Shown here: in pieces, positions 44,044 through 52,662 of the stretch | Position numbering within the stretch: the stretch's first letter is position 1 | Layout: each line of letters opens with the position of its first letter | Assembly (NCBI GenBank): GCA_965224815.1 | Contig: CBDDAF010000003.1 | Coordinates: forward strand, 1,364,001-1,428,000 | Length of the DNA stretch: 64,000 nucleotides | From: CAYPEL01 sp036479985 | GTDB taxonomy: Bacteria > Pseudomonadota > Gammaproteobacteria > DSM-19610 | Reading direction: 5' to 3' | Position numbers and translations under genes: made by a program | The notes under the pieces: model-generated | What the model was told of the DNA's origin: nothing | The model's input: the letters and a program-made list of their open reading frames with translations, nothing else | Database searches by the model: none

Positions 44044-44880
44044 ATGAAAGCATTTCTGACTGTCGGTACTGTTTTAGCTATTCTGGCAACAAGTTCAGCC
44101 AATCTGGCTGCCAGCCCCAAGGAAGACCTGAAAACGTTTCGTGATTACTACGCTAAACGCTTTCCCAGCGTACCTTTTCAGGACTTTACGAATGGCGTGT
44201 ATTCCATAGACAAGCCATCACGCGAACAGTGGGAGTCTATTGAAGAATTTCCACCCTATGAGTTGAATATTGAGAAAGGCGAAACACTGTACAAAACGCC
44301 CTTCAAGAATGGTAAGACCTACGCTAGCTGTTTTAAAAATGGCGGCAAGGGCATCAAACAAAACTACCCTTACTTTGATACTGCTTCCGGGAAAGTTAAA
44401 ACACTGGAGCAGGAAATCAACGAATGCCGTAAGAAAAATGGCGAAGAAGCACTGAAGTGGAAAAAGGGCAAAATGGCTGATCTTTCCTCTTATATGGCTT
44501 ATACATCACGCGGCAACAAAACCGACATCGTTATCCCCAGTGATCCGCGCGCCATGGCTGCCTACGAAAAGGGCAAAATGGGTTTCTACGCCAAACGCGG
44601 TCAACTGAATATGTCCTGTGCTGACTGTCATCAATGGAATGCGGGTAACCGAATTCGTGCTGACATCTTAAGCCCAGCACTTGGTCACACCAGTCACTTC
44701 CCGGTTTATCGTTCCAAATGGGGCGGCCTTGGTACTATCCACCGCCGCTATGGAGGCTGCAATAAACAGGTGCGCGCCAAGCCTTATAAAGCACAGAGCG
44801 ACCAATACCGTAATCTGGAATATTTTCATACCTACATGAGCAACGGCCTTGAGCAAAACGGCCCAGGCGCTCGCAAGTAA
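44044..44880 (+). CDS. soxA: sulfur-oxidation cytochrome SoxA, mono-heme type
   Basis: 278 residues with a signal peptide ending near ANLAAS. Only one c-heme motif is present, MSCADCHQW (C192, C195, H196); the N-terminal second heme of di-heme SoxA is absent, replaced by isolated Cys residues (YASCF, NECRK) that may form a disulfide. The catalytic, persulfide-forming Cys is C239 in RRYGGCN. SoxAX joins thiosulfate to SoxY. A strong terminator follows, separating soxA from soxB. Confidence 0.95.
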   Translation: MKAFLTVGTVLAILATSSANLAASPKEDLKTFRDYYAKRFPSVPFQDFTNGVYSIDKPSREQWESIEEFPPYELNIEKGETLYKTPFKNGKTYASCFKNGGKGIKQNYPYFDTASGKVKTLEQEINECRKKNGEEALKWKKGKMADLSSYMAYTSRGNKTDIVIPSDPRAMAAYEKGKMGFYAKRGQLNMSCADCHQWNAGNRIRADILSPALGHTSHFPVYRSKWGGLGTIHRRYGGCNKQVRAKPYKAQSDQYRNLEYFHTYMSNGLEQNGPGARK

Positions 44881-44898
44881 CTGAGTAAAATATTAAAA

Positions 44899-44924
44899 AG
44901 CCCGGTTTTACCGGGCTTTTTTTT
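44899..44924 (+). terminator. intrinsic terminator between soxA and soxB
   Basis: AGCCCGG (44899-44905) and CCGGGCT (44911-44917) with an intervening TTTTA loop, followed by eight T (44917-44924). It stands 75 bases before soxB, so soxB must be read through it or have its own promoter. Confidence 0.92.
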
Positions 44925-44998
44925 CCACTAAATTTAACCAAATGATTTAAGTAAAATCACGTCATTCCTAACACAAGTTATCGATCAGGAAGCAGCTT

Positions 44999-46759
44999 AT
45001 GACTATTTCACGCCGCGAATTTTTACAAATGCTTGCCGTTGCCAGTGCGTCTGGGGTTTCTTTAGCAGGGTGTAGCAAATCAGATTCACCTGCTAACACC
45101 AGTACTGGCATCAAAGCCGCCAAAACACCCTCGACACCCTATGAAATTCCAGCTTTTGGCAATGTATCGCTGATGCATTACACCGACTGCCACGCACAAT
45201 TATTACCTATCTGGTTTCGTGAACCCAGTATCAATATTGGTATTGCTGGCATGCAAGGCAAACCGCCCCATCTGGTCGGTAGCAAGTTGCTGGATTTCTA
45301 CGGCATCAAACCCGGGACTCCCGAAGCCTATGCTTTCACTTGTCTGGACTACGCTGATGCTTCTAAAGAGTTTGGCAAGGTAGGCGGCTTTGCACACTTG
45401 TGCACACTGGTTAATAAAATCCGCGAACAACGTCCTGGCAGCCTGTTGCTGGACGGTGGTGATACCTGGCAAGGTTCTGGCACCGCTTATTGGACAAATG
45501 CTCAGGACATGGTCGACGCCCAGAAATTACTGGGTGTGGATATCATGACTGCGCACTGGGAAATGACCTATGGTGCAGACCGCGTCAAGGAAATTATCGA
45601 AAACGATTTCAAGGATAAGATCGCTTTTGTTGCCCAGAATATTGTGGATAACGATTGGGGCGAGCCGGTATTCGATCCTTATGTGATACGGGAAATTAAT
45701 GGCGTCCCGACGGCGATTATTGGTCAGGCCTTCCCGTACACCCCGATTGCCAACCCACGCTACATGGTGCCTGACTGGAGCTTTGGCATTCGTGACGACC
45801 GTATGCAGGAAATGGTCGATGAAGCACGCGGCAAGGGCGCACAGGTGGTTATTTTACTGTCGCACAACGGTATGGACGTAGATCTGAAAATGGCTTCACG
45901 GGTGACCGGTATCGACGCCATCATGGGCGGACATACGCATGACGCCGTACCTCAACCGGTTGAAGTCTCCAATGCAAGCGGCATAACACTGGTGACTAAT
46001 GCCGGTTCAAACAGTAAATTCCTCGGCCTGCTCGATCTGGATGTTAAAAATGGCAAGGTCGCCGATTACAAATATCACTTGATCCCAGTATTCTCCAACC
46101 TGCTCGAAGCTGATGCAGGCATGGCTGCGCACATTGAAAAGGTGCGCGCACCCTATATGGACAAACTCTCTGAAAAACTGGCAGTAACCGACGACCTGCT
46201 TTATCGCCGGGGAAATTTCAACGGCACCTTCGATCAATTGATCTGTGATGCACTCATGGACGTCCAGAGCGCACAAATTTCAATGTCACCAGGATTCCGC
46301 TGGGGCGTCAGCGTCATGCCTGGAGAAGCGATTACCTTCGATCATGTCATGACTCAAACGGCGATAACTTATCCAACTGTGACGGTCAACAACATGACCG
46401 GTACCCGCATCAAGGAAATCCTCGAGGATGTGGCCGACAACCTGTTTAATGTAGACCCCTATTACCAGCAGGGTGGCGATATGGTGCGCGTTGGTGGCCT
46501 GAAATATGCAATTGATCCAACTGCTTCGATGGGTTCACGCATCACTGATATGGAGCTAGATGGCAAAATGATCGACGCCAGCAAGGAATATTCCGTTGCC
46601 GGTTGGGCCAGCGTTGCACAGCCTATTGATGGACGTCCGATCTGGGATGTTGTTGCAGAGTATCTGCGCGCTCAGGACACGGTTAAAATCAGTGAATTGA
46701 ATGAGCCGAAAATCAAAGGCGCTGAAAGTAATCCAGGCTACACGAAAACCTGCACATAG
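44999..46759 (+). CDS. soxB: thiosulfohydrolase SoxB
   Basis: 586 residues. The N-terminus is both Tat-like (SRREFLQMLAVASASG) and lipobox-like (SLAGC, Cys ~25), suggesting an exported lipoprotein or Tat substrate. The dimanganese phosphoesterase domain shows HYTDCHAQLLP (~60-70), LLLDGGDTWQGSGTAYW, AHWEMTYG, SHNGMD and MGGHTHDAVPQPV; the C-terminal 5'-nucleotidase-like domain holds RRGNFNGTFDQLICD and YYQQGGDMVRVGGL. SoxB hydrolyses sulfonate from SoxY-bound thiosulfate to release sulfate. No soxCD is in the window, so sulfane sulfur must be handled otherwise. Confidence 0.96.
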   Translation: MTISRREFLQMLAVASASGVSLAGCSKSDSPANTSTGIKAAKTPSTPYEIPAFGNVSLMHYTDCHAQLLPIWFREPSINIGIAGMQGKPPHLVGSKLLDFYGIKPGTPEAYAFTCLDYADASKEFGKVGGFAHLCTLVNKIREQRPGSLLLDGGDTWQGSGTAYWTNAQDMVDAQKLLGVDIMTAHWEMTYGADRVKEIIENDFKDKIAFVAQNIVDNDWGEPVFDPYVIREINGVPTAIIGQAFPYTPIANPRYMVPDWSFGIRDDRMQEMVDEARGKGAQVVILLSHNGMDVDLKMASRVTGIDAIMGGHTHDAVPQPVEVSNASGITLVTNAGSNSKFLGLLDLDVKNGKVADYKYHLIPVFSNLLEADAGMAAHIEKVRAPYMDKLSEKLAVTDDLLYRRGNFNGTFDQLICDALMDVQSAQISMSPGFRWGVSVMPGEAITFDHVMTQTAITYPTVTVNNMTGTRIKEILEDVADNLFNVDPYYQQGGDMVRVGGLKYAIDPTASMGSRITDMELDGKMIDASKEYSVAGWASVAQPIDGRPIWDVVAEYLRAQDTVKISELNEPKIKGAESNPGYTKTCT

Positions 46760-46770
46760 TATTTAAAAAA

Positions 46771-46846
46771 TGGTGGGTCGTGAAGGATTCGAACCTTCGA
46801 CCAATTGATTAAAAGCCAACTGCTCTACCAACTGAGCTAACGACCC
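46771..46846 (-). tRNA. tRNA-Lys (anticodon TTT)
   Basis: On the minus strand 76 bases from GGGTCGTTAGCTCAGTTGG to the encoded CCA. The acceptor GGGTCGT pairs with ACGACCC, the D-arm AGCTCAGTTGGTAGAGC is canonical, the anticodon loop is CTTTTAA and the T-arm GAAGGTTCGAATCCTTC closes perfectly. It is nearly identical to E. coli tRNA-Lys. It lies convergent to soxB. Confidence 0.98.
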
Positions 46847-46986
46847 ATTTATGAAGATAAAAACTACACTTTACAGACTTTAAATATACTACAGTTTGGT
46901 ATGCAGGATAAGAACCTGCGTCCAAACTGGCCGGTATTTTCAAAGCGCAGAATCATACCCTATACAGCCAGGGCTGTCATTCCTGG

Positions 46987-48252
46987 TTATACGGCATCCA
47001 GGCGGCGCATGCCTTTGGGTAGCAATTTCAGGTCAACCAGTCCGGTTATCAGCGCATCAAAATAGCTGGCTTCAGCTTCATATACCAGCTTGTAGTACTG
47101 CACTTTCATGGTCAACGCACTACTCAATACGATACCGGCAAAGGCAACAAATGAACCCAATGCTAACGTGGATATTCCGGTAATGGCCTGACCGACCGTA
47201 CAGCCTAGCGCCAGGACACCACCAATACCCATCAGAATCGCACCGATAAAATGGTTAGAAAAATCCTTGAACGAGGCAAACCACTCAATTCGGAACGAGC
47301 GGCTCAACAAGGACCACAGAAAAGAACCGAGTAGTACGCCAAACAAAGCCATTACTCCAAAAGTTAGATAAGTACGATCAAAACCTGCGGCTCCATATCC
47401 CAAGGTTTGCCCCATTGGATTAATAAATGTAAAGGATTGCGGTGAGAGCGGTCGACTGTCAGCCGGTTTACCTTCAGAAGACTCCGCAAGGAAATCCCAC
47501 TCATTGACATAGGCTTGCAACGCATACTGCTCACCCTCTAAATCTAAGGTAACAGTACTGGTTATATACCAGGCGCCCAGTACGGCCGCACCGACAACCA
47601 GGCCACCCAGGATATTGTCGCTGCTTTTTCTGAAGTCAGCCGACTTGAACGCAAACACCAGTAATGCAACTGCCAGCAGAACACCAATAATCAAACGTGT
47701 CTGGACGCCGCCTTCACTCCCGGAAATCAATGTGCCGATATCCTGACTAACCCCTAGATCCATCGCTAACGGCCGTATCCAGTTATAAAACAGCAATGTA
47801 AACAGCGTCTGATCCGTACCTGGAAAAGGGTTAATCATGAAGTAAGCAATCACAGCAATAATCAATGCCACCATGATTGATTTAATATTACCGCCACCAA
47901 TTCTGATTAACGCTTTGTTACCACAGCCACTCGCAAGCGTCATTCCAATACCAAACAGAATACCCCCCAGCAAATTTTCAGCCCAAATGAACTGCCCGCT
48001 GCGATACGGTGGAAATGCTGCATCCGGCTTCACTAAACCAAAATATTCGAGTACGACCACACCCAACAACGCCACTGCAATAGCGAACATCCAGGCTCTG
48101 AAACGACCCATATCACCCATATTCACCCAGTCAGAAACTGCGCCCATGGTACAAAAATTGGTTTTATTAACGACCGCCCCCATCACCACGGCGATCGCAA
48201 AAACAGACCATAAAAACACAGAATACGCAGATGCAAAATTATCAAAAACCAT
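46987..48252 (-). CDS. YeeE/YedE-family sulfur (thiosulfate) transporter
   Basis: 421 residues with around ten to twelve hydrophobic segments. The two conserved Cys motifs of the family are present: LASGCGNKALIRIGGGN (~107-123) and LALGCTVGQAITGISTLALGS (~355-375), with further NKTNFCTMGAVSDW at ~29-42. The best studied member (TsuA) carries thiosulfate through a line of cysteines; sulfur import near sox and tusA genes fits. A large periplasmic or cytoplasmic insertion (~230-290) is unusual for short members and marks the long two-domain type. Confidence 0.87.
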   Translation of the reverse strand: MVFDNFASAYSVFLWSVFAIAVVMGAVVNKTNFCTMGAVSDWVNMGDMGRFRAWMFAIAVALLGVVVLEYFGLVKPDAAFPPYRSGQFIWAENLLGGILFGIGMTLASGCGNKALIRIGGGNIKSIMVALIIAVIAYFMINPFPGTDQTLFTLLFYNWIRPLAMDLGVSQDIGTLISGSEGGVQTRLIIGVLLAVALLVFAFKSADFRKSSDNILGGLVVGAAVLGAWYITSTVTLDLEGEQYALQAYVNEWDFLAESSEGKPADSRPLSPQSFTFINPMGQTLGYGAAGFDRTYLTFGVMALFGVLLGSFLWSLLSRSFRIEWFASFKDFSNHFIGAILMGIGGVLALGCTVGQAITGISTLALGSFVAFAGIVLSSALTMKVQYYKLVYEAEASYFDALITGLVDLKLLPKGMRRLDAV

Positions 48253-48277
48253 GATTTGTTACTCCATTAATCCCTAA

Positions 48278-48380
48278 GGAACTTCTGATTATTTGGTAAA
48301 AACCTGTAGGAGCGGCTTCAGCCACAAAAGATGTGCAGAATTCCTTCGCGGCTGAAGCCGCTCCTACAGTTTCTCGCTGA
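48278..48380. repeat. MITE-like palindromic repeat, copy 3 (right end degenerate)
   Basis: The left end GGAACTTCTGATTA (48278-48291) matches copies 1 and 2, and the interior TGTAGGAGCGGCTTCAGCC (48305-48323) faces GCGGCTGAAGCCGCTCCTACA (two arms). The right end, TTCTCGCTGATTAAACG, no longer carries the CAGAGGTTCC terminus. It is located between the YeeE/YedE start and the queC end. Confidence 0.75.
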
Positions 48381-48425
48381 TTAAACGTATCTACTGATAC
48401 GGCGTGGGGTCTTTGATACCGGCTT

Positions 48426-49076
48426 CTACAAAACCCTGCGCGCCCGCAATCGGCATGAATCACAACGCCCGCAGGCATGGCCTGCATCATCTGCTGCATA
48501 ACAGGAAACCGTCTTAGAAAAGTCTACACCAAGGGCCATGCCCGTGCGGATAATCTCGGCTTTGCTCATCTCTAATAGCGGTGCGTGAATATGGAAATTA
48601 TCGCCTTCAACACCTGCTTTGGTAGCTAACTGTGAAAGACGCTCAAAAGCACTCAGATATTCCGGCCGACAATCCGGGTAACCGGAATAATCCACGGCAT
48701 TTACACCAATAAACAATTCGCTGGCGCCCAGGACTTCCGCCCATCCAAGTGCCAGGGAAAGAAAAATAGTATTACGCGCCGGTACATAAGTTACCGGTAT
48801 TCCTTCAGATGCTGATTCCGGTACTGCAATAGAATTATCGGTTAATGCCGAACCACCTATTGCACCCAGGTCGATCTGTAAAATTTTATGTTCAACCGGT
48901 TGCAACATATCCACCACTCGCCGTGCTGCTGCCAATTCTGCAACATGCCGCTGACCGTAATCCAGACTGAGCGCATAACAGCTAAAGCCATGATCTTTTG
49001 CGATCGCCAGGGTGGTTGCAGAATCCAGTCCTCCGGATAACAGCACAACCGCCTTTGATTCACCGCCCAGGTTCAT
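48426..49076 (-). CDS. queC: 7-cyano-7-deazaguanine synthase QueC, C-terminal frameshift
   Basis: The start is ATG 49076 (GGGG just upstream), giving MNLGGESKAVVLLSGGLDSATT with the PP-loop SGGLDS; a longer upstream frame lies inside queE and is not used. The zinc Cys cluster CGRCDSC is complete, and then the frame ends at RLRARRVL. Shifting frame within GGGCGCGCAGG gives RAQGFVEAGIKDPTPYQ and a stop at 48391, exactly the family C-terminus. The change fits gain of one GC unit. About 15 terminal residues are lost; activity may survive. QueC makes preQ0 for queuosine. It overlaps queE by 17 bases. Confidence 0.88.
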   Translation of the reverse strand: MNLGGESKAVVLLSGGLDSATTLAIAKDHGFSCYALSLDYGQRHVAELAAARRVVDMLQPVEHKILQIDLGAIGGSALTDNSIAVPESASEGIPVTYVPARNTIFLSLALGWAEVLGASELFIGVNAVDYSGYPDCRPEYLSAFERLSQLATKAGVEGDNFHIHAPLLEMSKAEIIRTGMALGVDFSKTVSCYAADDAGHACGRCDSCRLRARRVL

Positions 49077-49743
49077 TGCCCCAAATATATTTATGTAACT
49101 GAATCTGGAATCGTACCGGTAAACGATCAGTAACGATCCAGTCAGCCAGCTCACGCGCCGCCAACTGCTCATGGCTGGGAGAAAACAACACATCACAACG
49201 TTGGGCGAGACGGTATTCTTTCAGGGTAATACACGCCCACTCATAATCTTGGCGGTCACAGATGACAAATTTCACCTGATCTTGCTGCGAAAGATAATCA
49301 AAATTTTCGAAATGGTTTTTATCGACTTCACCAGAACCTGGGGTTTTAATATCAAGCACTTTGATTACACGGCTATCAACACCGCTCACATCCATAGCAC
49401 CGCTGGTTTCCAACGATGTCCGGAATCCGGCATCACACAATTGAGTCAGCAAACCCAGACAACCAGGTTGCGCCAAAGGTTCACCACCGGTCACAGTGAC
49501 ATAACGCACATCGAAATCAGCCACCTGCGTAACCAGGCTATCCACCGATTGTTTTTCACCACCCGTAAACGCATAGCTGGTATCGCAATACTGACAGCGC
49601 AGCGGACATCCTGTTAAACGTATAAAAACAGTCGGTATACCAACACTGTCAGCCTCGCCTTGCAGGGAAACAAACACCTCACTGATGCGAAGTGTCGCTG
49701 CCTCAAGATCTGGCAATAACTGCTTTTTCACATGGCTATTCAT
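49060..49743 (-). CDS. queE: 7-carboxy-7-deazaguanine synthase QueE
   Basis: 227 residues from the ATG at 49743; an ATG 12 codons upstream (49779) is possible but the family begins close to LRISEVFVSLQGEAD. The radical-SAM cluster motif is CPLRCQYCDTSYAF (~55-68), and YVTVTGGEPL follows. It converts 6-carboxy-tetrahydropterin to CDG in queuosine synthesis, the substrate of QueC, whose gene overlaps the 3' end. The shape CxxxCxxC with a normal spacing suggests the standard rather than the enterobacterial variant. Confidence 0.93.
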   Translation of the reverse strand: MNSHVKKQLLPDLEAATLRISEVFVSLQGEADSVGIPTVFIRLTGCPLRCQYCDTSYAFTGGEKQSVDSLVTQVADFDVRYVTVTGGEPLAQPGCLGLLTQLCDAGFRTSLETSGAMDVSGVDSRVIKVLDIKTPGSGEVDKNHFENFDYLSQQDQVKFVICDRQDYEWACITLKEYRLAQRCDVLFSPSHEQLAARELADWIVTDRLPVRFQIQLHKYIWGNEPGR

Positions 49744-49813
49744 ACCGGCTATTTTACAACTTTTTGAGGAACGGCCCAATGGAAAAGCGCTGATTGAATC
49801 GCATATCTTGCTA

Positions 49814-49937
49814 GTCTCTGATCCATTCAGGATGTCTACAATCGATGGGTGTCGGCTGCAAGGACGCAGCCGCCAAGCGTACAGGGATGTATGTACAGCG
49901 GCCCATCGATTGTAGACATCCTGAATGGATCAGAGAC
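49814..49937. repeat. large palindrome, conserved core with locus-specific 36-bp arms
   Basis: A 36-bp arm (49814-49849, beginning GTCTCTGATCCATTCAGG) is the exact reverse complement of 49902-49937. The 52-nt loop has CGGCTGC...GCAGCCG followed by AAGCGTACAGGGATGTATGTACAGCGG, the same core as at 4649-4701 and 32834-32885. Lies between the queE start and the cpoB end; as a perfect cruciform or RNA hairpin it would strongly block transcription from cpoB into queE. Confidence 0.88.
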
Positions 49938-50034
49938 GCCCTCATTACTGCCGGGGGAAACAAACGAAGAACTGCGTACTGCACGAAAGGTTGAGCGTAG
50001 TAAATATAGACTATATTGCAAACTATTTGCTGGG

Positions 50035-50772
50035 CTAATGCCCTTCTTTCGACATCCGATCAAGCCGTCCACTAGCCAACTTGGCAGACGTAGACCCCGG
50101 GTAATCAGTTGTAACTTGCTCAAGCGCAGCTCGTGCTGCATCCCATTGCTTGAGTTCGTAATTTATAAAGCCAATTTTCAGTCGTGCATCTGCCACCTTT
50201 GGACTATCCGGATAGCGGGCAATGACCGTTTCAAATTCCTTGAGTGCTTCCGGGAATTTTCGAGTCACATAATGCACTTCACCCACCCAGTATTGAGCAT
50301 TATCAACGTAGCCACTGCCAGGATGTTTCTGGAGGAACTGATTGAATTCACCTAACGCCTGGTCATACCGGCCTTGCTTTAACGTTCCCAGTGCCTGGTC
50401 ATAATCCTGCCGGGCTGCCGCTTCATCAACATCAGTATTTCCAGGGGATGGCATTTGTCCTGTAATACCACCACCGGACGGCTGACGGGTACCCTGTCCT
50501 GGCTGATTCTCGTTGAGACGTCTGTCAATATCCAGATACAGATCACGCTGCTTCTTCTGCATAGTACGTATTTCGTGTGACTGTACTTCTATTTCACCCC
50601 GTAGCTCCTGCATTTTCCGCTGCGTTTTACTGGCTTGATCATTTTGATCCAGGATAATCCGATTCAGCTTTCGTTCCAGTTGCTGAATACGTGCTTCCAG
50701 ATCAGCTTTGCTCACCGCCAGTACAGGACTGGCGATGAACAACAGCAAAAGTGTGAGGCTACATGCCCGCAT
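50035..50772 (-). CDS. cpoB: cell division coordinator CpoB (YbgF)
   Basis: 245 residues. A signal peptide (SLTLLLLFIASPVLA) is followed by a coiled-coil trimerisation region (LEARIQQLERKLNRIILDQNDQ, IEVQSHEIRTMQKKQRDLYLDID, ~24-90), a Gly/Pro linker and three TPR units (DYDQALGTLKQGRYDQALGEFNQFLQKHPGSG and repeats, ~125-240). CpoB couples the Tol-Pal system to septal peptidoglycan synthesis. It overlaps pal by 14 bases and is last in the tol cluster. Confidence 0.93.
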   Translation of the reverse strand: MRACSLTLLLLFIASPVLAVSKADLEARIQQLERKLNRIILDQNDQASKTQRKMQELRGEIEVQSHEIRTMQKKQRDLYLDIDRRLNENQPGQGTRQPSGGGITGQMPSPGNTDVDEAAARQDYDQALGTLKQGRYDQALGEFNQFLQKHPGSGYVDNAQYWVGEVHYVTRKFPEALKEFETVIARYPDSPKVADARLKIGFINYELKQWDAARAALEQVTTDYPGSTSAKLASGRLDRMSKEGH

Positions 50773-51277
50773 AGATCAGCTCCACCCGGCGATTCAGGCT
50801 CCAGGCAGATTCATCATGACCTTCCACTGCAGCCTTTTCCTCACCGTAGCTGACCATCGAAATCTGGCCCGGTGATACACCTTGCAATTCCAACATACGT
50901 TTGACTGAACCATTGCGCCGATCACCCAGAGCTATGTTGTACTCACGCGATCCACGCTCATCGCCGTGGCCTTCAAGCTTGACAGATGATCCCGGATTGG
51001 ATGAAAGATAGGCAGCATGCGCAGCAATCAAATCACGATCCTGTGTGGAAACATCATAACTGTCATAAGCGAAATAGATGACGCGGTGTGACAACGCTTC
51101 AGGCATATCACCCAGTTCTGTCATACCTGAATCTTTAAAATTGTCAGCACTTTCTGAAGAGGCACTTTGGTCTTCAACAGCGACCGTTCCTGCATCTACA
51201 ACATCACCTTTTGAACTACAGCCGGCAACAACCAGCATAAATAACAGCGAAAAAATCAGATTGAGCTTTTTCATCAT
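50759..51277 (-). CDS. pal: peptidoglycan-associated lipoprotein Pal
   Basis: 172 residues from ATG 51277 (GGGAG upstream). The lipobox is in LFMLVVAGCSSKG. The OmpA-like domain shows YFAYDSYDVSTQDRDLIAAHAAYLSSNPGSSVKLEGHGDERGSREYNIALGDRRNGSVKRML, including the peptidoglycan-binding Asp and Arg. Pal anchors the outer membrane to the wall and is retrieved by TolB at the septum. Gene order tolQRAB-pal-cpoB is the classical one. Confidence 0.97.
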   Translation of the reverse strand: MMKKLNLIFSLLFMLVVAGCSSKGDVVDAGTVAVEDQSASSESADNFKDSGMTELGDMPEALSHRVIYFAYDSYDVSTQDRDLIAAHAAYLSSNPGSSVKLEGHGDERGSREYNIALGDRRNGSVKRMLELQGVSPGQISMVSYGEEKAAVEGHDESAWSLNRRVELIYAGM

Positions 51278-51353
51278 GAACACTCCCACGTAGTAGTTAT
51301 AGTCCGGCTGAAGCCGGTTAATTGTAAATTAAACAACACCAAATGTATCCTGC

Positions 51354-52658
51354 TTAACGCGCACCGCCAGCAAAAGGCGACCAGACCGGCTCACGTACAT
51401 TGCCAACCCGGGTAGAAAAACGTTGTTTGAAACGACCGTCACTGGAAACTGCTGCCAGCACACCCCGATGCCCTTCCTCAGTCGCATAGATAATCATACT
51501 GCCATTAGGCGCAAAACTCGGAGATTCATCCAGCCGGCCATCGGACACGATATTAAACACCCCCGAATCGATTTCCAGCACCCCAATACGATAACTACCG
51601 CCTGCACCATGCACCATAGCAAGCCGTTTGCCATCGAATGAAAAATCCGCACTGGCATTATACTTACCTTCAAACGTCAAACGCTTTGCTCTACCACCCT
51701 GCACCGACATGCTGTACAGCTGCGGTGTGCCGCCACGATCGGAGGTAAACACCAAACTCTTGCCATCCGGAGACCAGACTGGTTCAGTATCAATGGCTGC
51801 ATTCCGGGTCAGGCGACGCGTGTCACCACCCGCCAGGCTATAAATATAAATTTCCGGATTACCATCACGTGACAGGGTAATGGCGAGTTGTCTACCGTCA
51901 GGAGACCAGGCGGGCGCACCATTGACACCATCGAAAGATGCCAGCTTGCGGCGCTTGGCAGTCTCTACGCTTTGCATAAAAATCGACGCCCGTTTTTTCT
52001 CAAACGACACGTAGGCTAATTGTTTGCCATCAGCTGACCAGGCGGGTGACATCAACGGCTCTTTGGAATTGAGAATAGTTTTCGGGCCATAACCATCAGA
52101 ATCAGAAACTTCCAGCTTGTATTGACGATTACCCGCTGATTTCGTCTCTGTCACATAGGCAATGCGGGTAGCAAATGCACCTCGCAAACCCGTTAATTTT
52201 TCAAAAATCAGATCACTGACCCGATGGGCGTCATGCCGCATACGTTTACGCGTGGTTGGCACGCTGAAGCCGATCAGTTTGTTACCCCGATAAACATCAA
52301 ACACAAAGAATTTTATATTAAACCGGTCAGGACCCGATGATTCCACCTTGCCTATTACCAAATTTTCAACTCCCAGCGTCTTCCAGTCCTGAAACCGAAC
52401 TTGTCCGGGCTCATGGGGTTGTGAAACCAGGTTCTGTTCCGGCACGGGTTCAAAACGGCCACTGCGCCGCAAATCATCCATGACAATCTGAGAAACATTT
52501 TCTGGTGGAGCCGCACCACCCGCTGGTTGCGCAAAGGGCACGATGGCAATCGGTACAGCACCTTCCATACCCTGGGTGATTTCGATTGTCAGCGCCGCCG
52601 GCGCCAGAGCCGGCCAATATCCAATAAACAAACTCAGCAATACGATAATTTTTTTCAT
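51354..52658 (-). CDS. tolB: Tol-Pal system beta-propeller protein TolB
   Basis: 434 residues from the ATG at 52658 (MKKIIVLLSLFIGYWPALAPAALTIEITQG), which gives a good signal peptide and family length; the frame continues upstream into tolA but is not used. The N-terminal domain (VPIAIVPFAQP) is followed by six propeller blades, recognised by repeated SPAWSADGKQLAYVSFE, APAWSPDGRQLAITLS, EPVWSPDGKSLVFTSDRGG, SADFSFDGKRLAMV and SPSFAPNGSMIIYAT. TolB binds Pal and the TolA C-terminus in the periplasm. Confidence 0.97.
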   Translation of the reverse strand: MKKIIVLLSLFIGYWPALAPAALTIEITQGMEGAVPIAIVPFAQPAGGAAPPENVSQIVMDDLRRSGRFEPVPEQNLVSQPHEPGQVRFQDWKTLGVENLVIGKVESSGPDRFNIKFFVFDVYRGNKLIGFSVPTTRKRMRHDAHRVSDLIFEKLTGLRGAFATRIAYVTETKSAGNRQYKLEVSDSDGYGPKTILNSKEPLMSPAWSADGKQLAYVSFEKKRASIFMQSVETAKRRKLASFDGVNGAPAWSPDGRQLAITLSRDGNPEIYIYSLAGGDTRRLTRNAAIDTEPVWSPDGKSLVFTSDRGGTPQLYSMSVQGGRAKRLTFEGKYNASADFSFDGKRLAMVHGAGGSYRIGVLEIDSGVFNIVSDGRLDESPSFAPNGSMIIYATEEGHRGVLAAVSSDGRFKQRFSTRVGNVREPVWSPFAGGAR

Positions 52659-52662
52659 TAAA

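Noticed and set aside
46905..46945. T-arm-like hairpin (GCAGG-TTCTTAT-CCTGC on the minus strand) behind tRNA-Lys
   Set aside because: No anticodon or D arm nearby and the T loop is not canonical; cannot be called a tRNA.
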